This document shows, one piece after another, positions 24,219-32,517 of a DNA stretch of 64,000 bases. The notes beneath the pieces are model-generated. The model saw only the letters and a list, made by a program, of their open reading frames with translations. It made no database searches and was not told the origin of the DNA. The stretch comes from Bacteroidales bacterium (GTDB lineage Bacteria; Bacteroidota; Bacteroidia; Bacteroidales; F082). The stretch spans positions 248,001-312,000 of the forward strand of contig JANJUV010000002.1 of NCBI GenBank assembly GCA_024710405.1, given 5' to 3'. How positions within the stretch are numbered: the stretch's first letter is position 1; each line of letters starts with the position of its first letter. The position numbers and the translations under genes were made by a program.

Positions 24219-26366
24219 TTACTCGATCGTTTGGTTCAGTATTTTTTCATAAACATTCAGGGTTTCTGTTGCGGTCTTTCTCCACGAAAAATCTAATGAT
24301 CTTCTCAGCGCTTTTCTGCCGAGCTCGTTCCTCAACTCAGGATTAAGGTAAAGTTTTTCGAAACAACGCATAATACCATCCACATCATCCGGATCGGCCT
24401 GTAAACCAGCCTCACCGATAATTTCCGGAAGCGATGATCTGTTGCTATACACCACGGGTGTACCACAGCTCATGGCTTCAAGCGGAGGAAGACCAAAACC
24501 TTCGTAATAAGACATATAGGTTAGCGCCATTGCTTCTGAATACAGGGCTGCAAGATCAGCATCGTCCACAAAACCTGTGAAATGTACTCTTTCGGTGAAC
24601 AGCTTATTTTGCGTAAACAGATTCTGGGTCATCCATCCTTTCTTACCTGCTATCACCAGATTCAGATGCAGACCCGGATGAAGCATGGCAAGCTGCATAA
24701 AGGCCTGGATGGTCTTCCCAAGATTTTTTCGGGGTTCAATGGTTGAAAGGCTCAGCAGAAAGGGTACATCGGCAGGAATTCCATACTTGTGTTTTATCCT
24801 TCCGGTATCATCACGGTTCACCCTGAAACTAAACTTCTGTCTGTTGATGGCCTCATACACACAATGAAAATTACTTTCATTCAATTTGATTTCTTTTCGC
24901 GCATCATTCAGGGTTGATTGGGAAACAGCCAGAAGATGAGCGTTTTTGTTTTGCACGAACGACAGACCTGCTTCTGCATTGTGAATGTTGACCGAAGTGT
25001 GGTACTCAGGAAAAAACCGGTGTGTGAAATCATGCACTGTTACGACCACCGGCGTTTTTGTCAGGCGGAAAGGCTGAAAATGCTGTTGCAAGGGAAGATG
25101 GATCAGGTCGTATTGATCAAATTGCGTTGTCAGAGCCCTTAGCCGGCGGTAGTCACGCAGCCGGAACATCAAGGATACCATCTGTGCCATCAGGTTACGG
25201 AAAAAGTCAATGGTAATATTCATGAGCCCAAAGACCATTTTTTTTATCCCGTCATAAGTTTTGTGCAGGAAACGGATATTGTTGCGGTTGAGAAAATGCA
25301 CAAATCCATCAGGAATCAGATTAAGTAAGGCATATTCAAACCGTTGAAACAATGTTTTGCGTTCTCTGGCCACAACTGACACATCAGTTTGAACCTGAAG
25401 CGGAGTGAAATCCTCTGCAATCAGATGGTTACAAGTTTCCAGAGGCATGATTTTTCCATGCGCATAAAGGTCGAACGACCATTTCGCCTGCGGATTGTCA
25501 TGAACAACGGCAAACTGCCTCATCAATTCGGCCTGATAGCGTTTCACTCCGTCATTATCGGGCCTGAACATTTTTTCGGCCTCAATAAGTACACGGAACT
25601 TTCGTTTGATTACCGGAACAGATTGGCCTAGTTTGCGCATAACTTCGTGGTCCAGATCAGGGTTTAAAGGGATAATTCCGCCTTCGCGGCTATAACCAAG
25701 GTGCAGCATTACATCACCATGATAGCTCCAGAACAGTTCGGCCAGTTCTTCGGGCATCTCTTCTTTCCAGGCACCAGCTTTGCCTTTTCTAAAATTTTTC
25801 TGTGACAATTCAAGCATTTGGTGCTGGTCGAGTCCGCGTCCCTTTCCGCTGCCGTATTCAGCCACGCCATGTTTAAGTTGTTCAAAGGCAGGAAGTTTAG
25901 CGGCATTGGGTTCAGGCAGGTCCATGATCGTCCGTAATCGCTCGGCACAACCAATAGGGTCAGTAAGAAGGTCTTCGTAACGAATAACAATGTCGGCATG
26001 TTTGATCCAATCGGCAACATTACGCGACCATCCGCCAAAGAAGCTGCCTTTTTCGGCTATGATGGCGGCTTTCAGATTCTCATAGAAATCTGAACCGGGA
26101 GCAATAATATCTTTTCGGTGGTGGGCAAGTGAGACCATTGTGTCGCGGCCGTCCCTGATAATATATACCGAACGGATCAATGGATCTGAAGGTACGAGTT
26201 GTGAAGGCAGCAAATGGGTTTTAACAACAGGGAATTCAGCATAGCTTGAATCAAGGAAATAATCCGGATCCTGATGATAGGTGCTGGATTCAAGGCCATA
26301 TACCTCGTAAAGAATATTACGAAAAAATGTATTTCCCGACCTTGGAAATGAAGCCAGCCAGATCAT
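24219..26366 (-). CDS. Sulfotransferase-GT4 glycosyltransferase fusion
   Basis: 715 residues with two enzymes in one chain. Residues 1-225 are a Sulfotransfer_1 domain: PAPS 5'-phosphosulfate loop FPRSGNTFFR at 7-16, 3'-phosphate motif IIRDGRDTMVS at 69-79, RYEDLL, and the C-terminal FRKGKAGAW. From about 257 (FRVLIEAEKMFRPDNDGVKRYQAELM) to the end is a GT-B fold GT4 glycosyltransferase: VVTVHDF, LLAVSQSTLNDARKEI, LSLSTIEPRKNLGKTIQAF, and the donor-binding E-x7-E in YYEGFGLPPLEAMSCGTPVVYS. Between the lobes is an aliphatic, basic insertion (about 355-410) that may attach it to the membrane. The fusion suggests that sugar addition and sulfation act on the same acceptor. It overlaps the preceding sulfotransferase gene by four bases. 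Confidence 0.9.
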   Translation of the reverse strand: MIWLASFPRSGNTFFRNILYEVYGLESSTYHQDPDYFLDSSYAEFPVVKTHLLPSQLVPSDPLIRSVYIIRDGRDTMVSLAHHRKDIIAPGSDFYENLKAAIIAEKGSFFGGWSRNVADWIKHADIVIRYEDLLTDPIGCAERLRTIMDLPEPNAAKLPAFEQLKHGVAEYGSGKGRGLDQHQMLELSQKNFRKGKAGAWKEEMPEELAELFWSYHGDVMLHLGYSREGGIIPLNPDLDHEVMRKLGQSVPVIKRKFRVLIEAEKMFRPDNDGVKRYQAELMRQFAVVHDNPQAKWSFDLYAHGKIMPLETCNHLIAEDFTPLQVQTDVSVVARERKTLFQRFEYALLNLIPDGFVHFLNRNNIRFLHKTYDGIKKMVFGLMNITIDFFRNLMAQMVSLMFRLRDYRRLRALTTQFDQYDLIHLPLQQHFQPFRLTKTPVVVTVHDFTHRFFPEYHTSVNIHNAEAGLSFVQNKNAHLLAVSQSTLNDARKEIKLNESNFHCVYEAINRQKFSFRVNRDDTGRIKHKYGIPADVPFLLSLSTIEPRKNLGKTIQAFMQLAMLHPGLHLNLVIAGKKGWMTQNLFTQNKLFTERVHFTGFVDDADLAALYSEAMALTYMSYYEGFGLPPLEAMSCGTPVVYSNRSSLPEIIGEAGLQADPDDVDGIMRCFEKLYLNPELRNELGRKALRRSLDFSWRKTATETLNVYEKILNQTIE

Positions 26367-27076
26367 GCTTTCTTATTGCTAAAATATTCCCTGCGCCATT
26401 GGAGCGCAGCTTCATACAATTGGTAATCATCACGGTTCAGTTCCCTGATCTCCTGAAGCACTGAGGGGTCAACCTCAGGGCGGCTTCGGGTAACATTATG
26501 CCTGAACACCGGATATTCGGGCCAATGCAAAAGTGTAGCCAGATGCTTCAAATCACTGTCGTAATGTTCCTGTAGGCCAATAAAATCAAAACGATTGAGG
26601 TCGGCTCCCTGCATAAACTTACTCATCCTGTTGCGGTTGATCTCATCACGCGCAAACTCAAGCAGGGTGCGCTGCATTTTGGCCAGAATATTGAGCCCGC
26701 GTCTTTCTTCATCCAGCTCTTCACGAAGACGTTCTGACAAGTAGAAATAGTTGGACAAAACCCTGTCGGATGGTTCCCTGAGCCATGTAATCCATTTGGC
26801 CGATTCAGGAACATTGACTTGCTCCACAATATCTGCATAATGAAAATGTCCGTGGATTACCTGAATCTGAGGTGGCAGACTGCTACCCTCGAATGGAACC
26901 GATTCAATATCAATTTTTCGGGTTCTTATTTTTATGTCGAATCTGACAACGTGTTCTTCACCATAAACAGACTTCAGGATGTTTCGGAATGAAGTCCCTG
27001 CGGTTTTCGGAATGTGCAGCGAAACCAGCTTCACATTTTCAGCATTGACACGTTTATCTCTTTTAAAAAAAATCAT
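26363..27076 (-). CDS. Sulfotransferase family 2 (PAPS-dependent carbohydrate sulfotransferase-like)
   Basis: 237 residues of the Sulfotransfer_2 group, related to heparan 2-O/6-O and similar carbohydrate sulfotransferases. 5'-phosphosulfate-binding motif HIPKTAGTSF at 21-30; GHFHY near 76-80 (putative catalytic His); 3'-phosphate motif LREPSDRVLSNYF at 99-111; FIGLQEHYD toward the C-terminus. The ATG at 27076 leaves five bases after the upstream stop; a longer frame would overlap it. Substrate is inferred from context to be the exported glycan or glycolipid. It is a diverged tandem paralogue of the next gene upstream in the operon. Confidence 0.9.
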   Translation of the reverse strand: MIFFKRDKRVNAENVKLVSLHIPKTAGTSFRNILKSVYGEEHVVRFDIKIRTRKIDIESVPFEGSSLPPQIQVIHGHFHYADIVEQVNVPESAKWITWLREPSDRVLSNYFYLSERLREELDEERRGLNILAKMQRTLLEFARDEINRNRMSKFMQGADLNRFDFIGLQEHYDSDLKHLATLLHWPEYPVFRHNVTRSRPEVDPSVLQEIRELNRDDYQLYEAALQWRREYFSNKKA

Positions 27077-27081
27077 ACAGT

Positions 27082-27762
27082 TCAGTCTTGATCTTTCATT
27101 GGTGATAATTTCTTCAATCTGAGTGCGTCGTGATACAACTGCATATCGCATGCATTGATCCGGGCTATTTCTTCGCGTATTGCTGTACTGATCGTATCGG
27201 GTGGTGTGGGATAATGCACTTGCCCCTGTTGAGGTTCAAAAATATTCAGCCGGGGCAATACAGGAATTGATGCCCATCCAAGCAATGCCGCAAGCACTTG
27301 AATATCTTCTGAAAACCTTTCCTGGAAGCCAATAAAATCAATTTCTTCGGGGCTTATACCCTCCAGATAATGACACATCTTGTCAGGAATACTGTCATAA
27401 GCATACTCCATCAGGGTGTAATATCTTTTGTGTTCATGCGGATGATTTTTAGTCTGATGTACCGCACGCAGCATAAAATAATAGTTCGATATTACCCTCT
27501 CAACCGGATGCCTGAGCCATGTGATCAAAAAAGGTTTGTATTCACGATGGAGTTCAGCAATATGCCAATAGCGCAGATGGGCATGAACCACTTCAGCAGA
27601 AGGACCAAAATCTGCAGCAGTAAGTTTACGTTCTTTTCCTTCCGGAAAAAAGTCCTTACGCTTTGTCCGTGGATCAACTGTTGTCGGGTACTGATCCTGC
27701 AAAATATTATAGAAGGTCGTACCAGCGGTTTTGGCAATATGTAGCGAAACGATTTTGATCAT
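27082..27762 (-). CDS. Sulfotransferase family 2 (tandem paralogue)
   Basis: 226 residues. Motifs: HIAKTAGTTF at 8-17 (PAPS 5' loop), VHAHLRYWH at about 59-67 (putative catalytic His), WLRHPVERVISNYYFM at 82-97 (3'-phosphate site), FIGFQERFSEDI. It shares the full motif order with the following gene but differs strongly in between, which suggests different acceptor positions rather than redundancy. It starts six bases after the Wzt stop codon, so it belongs to the export operon. No PAPS synthesis genes (cysDNC) are in the window. Confidence 0.9.
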   Translation of the reverse strand: MIKIVSLHIAKTAGTTFYNILQDQYPTTVDPRTKRKDFFPEGKERKLTAADFGPSAEVVHAHLRYWHIAELHREYKPFLITWLRHPVERVISNYYFMLRAVHQTKNHPHEHKRYYTLMEYAYDSIPDKMCHYLEGISPEEIDFIGFQERFSEDIQVLAALLGWASIPVLPRLNIFEPQQGQVHYPTPPDTISTAIREEIARINACDMQLYHDALRLKKLSPMKDQD

Positions 27763-27768
27763 GGATTG

Positions 27769-28560
27769 TTAAATCGCATTATCCTCGTCAATATAGTCGC
27801 GCAGGTGCAGCTTTTCGACCCTGAGTTTTTCTTTGTAAATCTGAAATACCTCATCGGGTGTTCCTATGCCCACCAGTTCGCCCTGATGCATCAATATCAC
27901 CCGCGTTGCGTAATGCTTAATGGTGCTCAGGTTGTGGCTCACATGCACTATTGTGCGTCCTTTTATCATGCTTTCCTTGAAAATCCGGTCAGACTTCACC
28001 TTAAACCTTTCATCGCCGACACCGCCAAAAAACTCATCCATCAGCAATATTTCGGCATCTGCATGGATAGCCACTGCAAAAGAAAGCCTGGCTTTCATGC
28101 CGCGGGAATAAAACTTGATTTTGGTATCGACAAACTTTTCCAGTTCGGCAAACGCAATCATCTCATGGAACTTCTCGTTGATCTGCCTAAGGGTTAAACC
28201 CATTACGGTTCCGTTTAGGTAGATGTTTTCCCGTGCGGTCAACTCCTGGTTAAAGCCCAGTCCAAGACTAAGGCGAATGAAACTTTTGTTGATTTCGGCC
28301 TTGCCTCCCTTATCGGGTTTATAAAAGCCGGTCATCAGGTGTATGAGGGTACTTTTGCCGCTGCCATTTTCGCCCACAATACCCAGAAACTCGCCTTTCT
28401 TCACTTCAAGGTTGATGTTCTTGAGTGCCTCAATGCGTCGGACATTTTTTCCGTTAACGAGCCAGCCGAGTTGTGTGAAAAAAGGTGCTACCTTTTTGTC
28501 GCGGATTACGAAAGTCTTGCTGACATTCTGAAGCCTGATCACTGTTTCATCAACTGCCAT
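27769..28560 (-). CDS. Polysaccharide/lipopolysaccharide export ABC transporter ATPase (Wzt/KpsT type)
   Basis: 263 residues. Walker A GENGSGKST at 63-71, signature YSRGMKARLSFA (the diverged SRGM form of the Wzt/KpsT/TagH group) at 151-162, Walker B ILLMDE at 171-176, H-loop HVSHNLSTI. It energises export of a lipid-linked glycan across the inner membrane. It lacks the C-terminal carbohydrate-binding domain that some Wzt proteins use to recognise a capped chain end, so it is of the KpsT-like short type. Its ATG is two bases after the Wzm stop codon, so the two are an obligate pair. Confidence 0.93.
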   Translation of the reverse strand: MAVDETVIRLQNVSKTFVIRDKKVAPFFTQLGWLVNGKNVRRIEALKNINLEVKKGEFLGIVGENGSGKSTLIHLMTGFYKPDKGGKAEINKSFIRLSLGLGFNQELTARENIYLNGTVMGLTLRQINEKFHEMIAFAELEKFVDTKIKFYSRGMKARLSFAVAIHADAEILLMDEFFGGVGDERFKVKSDRIFKESMIKGRTIVHVSHNLSTIKHYATRVILMHQGELVGIGTPDEVFQIYKEKLRVEKLHLRDYIDEDNAI

Positions 28561-28562
28561 AA

Positions 28563-29360
28563 CTATAGCTTCTCCATTGCTTTGTGAAAGAATGTATTAA
28601 ACACCCAGGCGCCCAGTCCGAACAACGCCAGTGCGTAAGCCCAGTCGAACCAGAATAATGTCATGTCTGGCATCTGGCCGTACATGAGGGCGTCCCTCAG
28701 GTTGACAATAATGCCGGCAATCGGGTTGAGGTACATGAGTGCAGGAAAAGTCTCGAAGATGAGTGCCTTTGCATAAAAAATGGGATTTATCCAAAACATG
28801 CCGAGCAAAAAAACATCCCAAACCTGAGAAATATCTTTCAGAAAACTGTTCAGAATCACCAAAATAAGGCTGATGGCATAAACCAAAACAGCAAGGTTGA
28901 GCAGTATGGGAATTGACCAAAGCATATTGAACGAAAAGCCGATATCAAAAAATGGGCTGAGAACCATAAAAACACCCACATTGAAAGCCAGATTAATTAC
29001 TGTGCTGAGTACTGATGATGTAAAACCATCATATGGGTTCATCCTGATGTTCTCGTAGAGGTAACGTTTGTTACGCAGGATCATCAGCCCCTTGCGTGTG
29101 GCTTCCTGAAAATAAGTCCATACAATCAGCCCCGAAAAAATATACATTCCGTAATTGGGTATATCAGGATTCAGGATATAGGAAAAAACTCCCCAATAAA
29201 TCACCATCCTGATGATGGGATGCAGGAATGCCCATATCAGTCCCAGGGTGGTTTCGTAATAACGAAGCTTGAAATCGGTTTTGGCTAGTATCCAGATGCG
29301 CTCCCACTGATTGTTCTCGGGCAGGATTCGTGACAGGTAGTAAGTGATGCTTTGCTGCAT
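28563..29360 (-). CDS. Polysaccharide export ABC-2 permease (Wzm/KpsM type)
   Basis: 265 residues with about six membrane helices, an N-terminal amphipathic region (RIWILAKTDFKLRYYETTLGLIWAFLHPI, the typical Wzm/TagG start) and the loop FYAKALIFETFPALMYLNPIAGIIVNLRDALMYG before the last helices. With the adjacent ATPase it forms the exporter of a lipid-linked polysaccharide, O-antigen or glycolipid. It is the first gene of the seven-gene minus-strand operon that ends at 21470, and a promoter element lies just upstream. Confidence 0.92.
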   Translation of the reverse strand: MQQSITYYLSRILPENNQWERIWILAKTDFKLRYYETTLGLIWAFLHPIIRMVIYWGVFSYILNPDIPNYGMYIFSGLIVWTYFQEATRKGLMILRNKRYLYENIRMNPYDGFTSSVLSTVINLAFNVGVFMVLSPFFDIGFSFNMLWSIPILLNLAVLVYAISLILVILNSFLKDISQVWDVFLLGMFWINPIFYAKALIFETFPALMYLNPIAGIIVNLRDALMYGQMPDMTLFWFDWAYALALFGLGAWVFNTFFHKAMEKL

Positions 29361-29381
29361 GTATTTTTTTCGTCAGACCGG

Positions 29382-29389
29382 CAAATTTA
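29382..29389 (-). promoter_or_regulatory. Candidate -7 element of the Wzm-to-acyltransferase operon
   Basis: Minus-strand TAAATTTG fits TAnnTTTG and ends 21 bases before the wzm ATG. It is the only promoter-like signal I found for the 7.9 kb operon, whose internal gaps are at most 12 bases. Confidence 0.45.
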
Positions 29390-29483
29390 GGGAATTATTC
29401 CGCGCTGAAGGTGTTTAATCTGTAGTTTGAGATTTGATTGTATCTTTACCCTGATAAAGCCAACAATAATTACGTTGCAGGAT

Positions 29484-31298
29484 ATGAAAAAATATCACCA
29501 TGTATTTGACAAACACCCGCTATTGGTTTCCACTTCAATATTGACAATAATCATTTTCCTGATTTATGCAAACAGCTTTCCGGTAGGTTTCCATTTTGAC
29601 GACCTGCTCAGCATCGTGCACAACCGTAACATACAGCAATGGGATTCATTTTTGGACATGTCTTTCTGGGCAAACCCCAATAACCGACCTCTGGGGTACT
29701 TCAGTTTTGCACTTAATTATGCCATACACGGCCTCAATCCGGCTGGCTACCATCTCGTAAACATATTGATCCATCTTATCAATGCCCTCCTGGCATTTAA
29801 ACTTACAGTGCTATTGCTTCAGTTTAAAAAACCAGAATATTCCTTCAGACGCTTACATACTGTTGCCTTGATTGCTGCTGTTTTATTTGCGATGCATCCC
29901 CTGCAGACCATGGCCGTTACCTATATCGTGCAGCGGTTGACGCTCATGGCAGCAATGTTTTATCTGACAGGAATTTATTCCTATCTTAAGGCACGACTGC
30001 CAGGAAAGGAAATTTCTGCCCGAAGAAGAATGTTCTATTTTTCCATTACCGGGCTTGCCTTCATTCTGGGGATGATGTCCAAGCAAATTGTGATCAGCAT
30101 GCCCCTGATGCTGCTAATGGCCGAATGGCTGATTGTGCAGCCGGCAGAAAACAAAACTCCGGTTTGGATCAGAATAAGCGCAGCTTTGACCGGAATTGTT
30201 GTTGTTGTTCTGTTGGTTACAGGTCTTATGCCTTCTGAAACTGATAAAATCAGCCGTGCCGACTACCTTATGACACAATCCGTTGTGCTCATTGAATATA
30301 TAAAACTGATTTTCTGGCCTGTACACCTTAATCTGGATCATTTCCTTCCGGTGCAAAATTCCTTTTTCACTACGGGCGTCATCAGTGGAACCTTGCTGAT
30401 TCTGTGGATGCTTGCTTCAATCTTCTTTCTTAGAAAAAAAGGATATGCGCTTGCCTCTTTTGGTATCGCCTGGTTTTTGATTGCCCTCTCGGTCGAATCA
30501 ACCTTTATCCCGATCAGCGATGTGATGTTCGAGCACAGGCTTTATCTTCCGCTTGCAGGCTTTATCACAGTTGCAGTCATTCATCTTGATCTGGTCTGGA
30601 CTATCAAAAGATGGGCTTTACCTGTTGTGTTGGTAATTATCATGGTCTTTTTCGGGGGGCGTACAATCGACCGTAACAGCGACTGGCAGGATGAGTTCAC
30701 CCTTTGGAACAAAAGCATGAAACAGTATCCCGAAAACCCCAGAGCAGTCAACAATGTCGGGCTGGCATTGAAGAAAAAGGGCAACATCAGCCAGGCACTG
30801 GAGTACTACAACAAAGCCCTGACCTTAGAGCCCGGAATGGTTGAGGCAACATTCAACAGAGGAATCATTTATTTCGAACTTGGCGATTACCGCACCGCAC
30901 TTGAAGCCTTCAACGAAGTCATCAGCAAGGTTCCCGGCAAGATGGATGCCATTGCATTCAGAGCGCTAACTTATGGACATATCGGATTGTACGAGGAGTC
31001 ACTTGCCGATTTCAATGCCTATGTGGCAGTGGATCCAACTTCACCAAAAATATATATGCAACGCGGTATTGTCCACGAAATGGCCGGAAACTTCACCGAA
31101 GCCATTGATGATTATACCCGTTCCATGAAACTAGATTTGTCAAACACCATACTGCTGATCAATCGTTCACGGGTATATTTTCGCATCGGAAGACTACAGG
31201 AAGCCTATGACGACATCATCAAAGCCGCTGAAGCTGGGCATCAGACCGACCCAAGGTATGTGGAAGACCTTAAAGCCTCACTGGGCATCACCGATTAA
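29484..31298 (+). CDS. GT-C fold glycosyltransferase-like membrane protein with C-terminal TPR repeats (TMTC-like)
   Basis: 604 residues. The N-terminal two-thirds has about eleven membrane helices and, in the first loop, FPVGFHFDDLLSIVHN, which is the acidic GT-C catalytic loop position seen in O-mannosyltransferase/TMTC proteins. Residues about 425-600 are tetratricopeptide repeats (AVNNVGLALKKKGNISQALEYYNKAL and so on). GT-C enzymes use polyprenyl-phosphate sugars on the extracytoplasmic side. The next gene encodes a GT2 of the kind that makes such donors. ATG at 29484 is preferred over 29427 because it leaves a normal short cytoplasmic N-terminus. Substrate is unknown. Confidence 0.82.
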   Translation: MKKYHHVFDKHPLLVSTSILTIIIFLIYANSFPVGFHFDDLLSIVHNRNIQQWDSFLDMSFWANPNNRPLGYFSFALNYAIHGLNPAGYHLVNILIHLINALLAFKLTVLLLQFKKPEYSFRRLHTVALIAAVLFAMHPLQTMAVTYIVQRLTLMAAMFYLTGIYSYLKARLPGKEISARRRMFYFSITGLAFILGMMSKQIVISMPLMLLMAEWLIVQPAENKTPVWIRISAALTGIVVVVLLVTGLMPSETDKISRADYLMTQSVVLIEYIKLIFWPVHLNLDHFLPVQNSFFTTGVISGTLLILWMLASIFFLRKKGYALASFGIAWFLIALSVESTFIPISDVMFEHRLYLPLAGFITVAVIHLDLVWTIKRWALPVVLVIIMVFFGGRTIDRNSDWQDEFTLWNKSMKQYPENPRAVNNVGLALKKKGNISQALEYYNKALTLEPGMVEATFNRGIIYFELGDYRTALEAFNEVISKVPGKMDAIAFRALTYGHIGLYEESLADFNAYVAVDPTSPKIYMQRGIVHEMAGNFTEAIDDYTRSMKLDLSNTILLINRSRVYFRIGRLQEAYDDIIKAAEAGHQTDPRYVEDLKASLGITD

Positions 31299-31319
31299 AA
31301 AAAACGCTAATCACGCACA

Positions 31320-32051
31320 ATGAAACAACCAAAGGTACTTATCATCATACCTGCCTACAATGAAGCCGATACCATTGTGGAGCAACTGGAGCAGATAAGG
31401 CTGAACAATAAGGACTGGGATCTGCTGGTGATTAATGATGCTTCAAAAGACCAGACAGAAGAACTCGCGCGCAATTCAGGACTGGCCGAAGTGGTATCCC
31501 TGCCTTTTAACCTGGGTATCGGAGGAGCCGTGCAAACCGGATTCAAATATGCCGTCAGGAAAGGCTATGATATCGCCCTGCAATTTGACGGAGATGGGCA
31601 ACATCCTGCGGATCAGATATCAGGACTTATTCAATTGGTTGTGGACGGAGAAGCAGATGTTGTGATCGGTTCGCGGTTTAACCGAAAAAATACGGGTATC
31701 AAAACACATTTCCTGCGCCGCACAGGCATCAAAATCTTTGAGTGGTTCAGCTATATGCTGATCAGGCAACGTATTACCGACCACACATCAGGGTTCAGGG
31801 CTTACAACCGCAAAGCCTTCACCTTTCTGGCCAGCAACTACCCTACCGACTATCCTGAACCCGAAGTCGTCATTCTGCTCGGCAAAAATAACTTTGTAAT
31901 GAAAGAAACATTTACGCAGATGCATGAACGTAAAGGCGGCGTTTCATCCATTCCGATAACAAGAGGACCTTATTATATGATAAAAGTTTTGCTGGCCATG
32001 TTCATGGCAGCCATCCGTTCACGAATTATCCATCCGGAGGAAGAATTATGA
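31320..32051 (+). CDS. Family 2 glycosyltransferase (dolichol-/polyprenyl-phosphate hexose synthase-like)
   Basis: 243 residues. GT-A fold with VLIIIPAYNEADTIVEQLE at the N-terminus, VINDASKDQT, NLGIGGAVQTGFKYA, and the metal-binding DGDGQHPADQI; H(T)SGFRAYNRKAF is the conserved acceptor-side motif of DPM1-like enzymes. It probably charges polyprenyl phosphate with a sugar for the GT-C protein encoded 21 bases upstream. No membrane helix in its C-terminus. Its last codons overlap the next gene by four bases (ATGA). Confidence 0.93.
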   Translation: MKQPKVLIIIPAYNEADTIVEQLEQIRLNNKDWDLLVINDASKDQTEELARNSGLAEVVSLPFNLGIGGAVQTGFKYAVRKGYDIALQFDGDGQHPADQISGLIQLVVDGEADVVIGSRFNRKNTGIKTHFLRRTGIKIFEWFSYMLIRQRITDHTSGFRAYNRKAFTFLASNYPTDYPEPEVVILLGKNNFVMKETFTQMHERKGGVSSIPITRGPYYMIKVLLAMFMAAIRSRIIHPEEEL

Positions 32052-32434
32052 TCAGAACTTTTGACCCCAACCAGATACAATATTTCGCTGTTGCATTCAG
32101 CATCATACTTTTTATCGTCATCCTGATGCTGATCAGGAAACGAAGAATTAAAGAAGAATATTCCCTGATGTGGCTCCTGTTCAGCCTTGTTTTTATCCTG
32201 TTTTCGGTGTGGCGGCAAGGGCTCGATGTGGTTTCAACTTTTCTGGGAATTGCCTATCCGCCCGCAGCCCTGTTCCTGATCCTGATGATGGCCACTTTTC
32301 TGATTATGATCGAATTCTCGATGATCATCTCCAAGCTGGCCGATAAAAACAAAAATCTGGCTCAGGAGATAGGGATGCTTCATCATGAGATCGAAAAAAT
32401 CCGGCAACACATCAATAAAACTTCCGGTAACTGA
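32048..32434 (+). CDS. DUF2304 small membrane protein
   Basis: 128 residues with three membrane helices and a short coiled-coil tail (KLADKNKNLAQEIGMLHHEIEKIRQHI). DUF2304 proteins are regularly translated together with GT2 enzymes like the one upstream; a role as membrane partner or flippase-like accessory has been suggested by context only. The ATGA overlap with the GT2 gene supports coupling. It is the last gene of the 29.5-32.4 kb cluster. Confidence 0.85.
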   Translation: MIRTFDPNQIQYFAVAFSIILFIVILMLIRKRRIKEEYSLMWLLFSLVFILFSVWRQGLDVVSTFLGIAYPPAALFLILMMATFLIMIEFSMIISKLADKNKNLAQEIGMLHHEIEKIRQHINKTSGN

Positions 32435-32486
32435 TTTTTTGCATCCGAAATCTCCACAGAAATATATTTTAATTTTCACTGCAATT

Positions 32487-32502
32487 ATGAACGTATGTTC
32501 AT
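32487..32502. promoter_or_regulatory. Perfect 16-bp palindrome, candidate operator
   Basis: ATGAACGTATGTTCAT is a perfect inverted repeat of six bases with a four-base GTAT centre. It abuts the -7 element at 32503, so it sits between the -33 and -7 positions where a bound dimer would block RNA polymerase. The first gene downstream encodes a DNA-binding DUF134 protein, the natural candidate for binding it. Confidence 0.55.
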
Positions 32503-32510
32503 TATCTTTG
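32503..32510 (+). promoter_or_regulatory. -7 element of the DUF134-NifX-like genes
   Basis: TATCTTTG is a full match to TAnnTTTG. It ends only seven bases before the ATG, implying an almost leaderless mRNA. The candidate operator lies directly upstream. Confidence 0.6.
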
Positions 32511-32517
32511 TGCAGAA

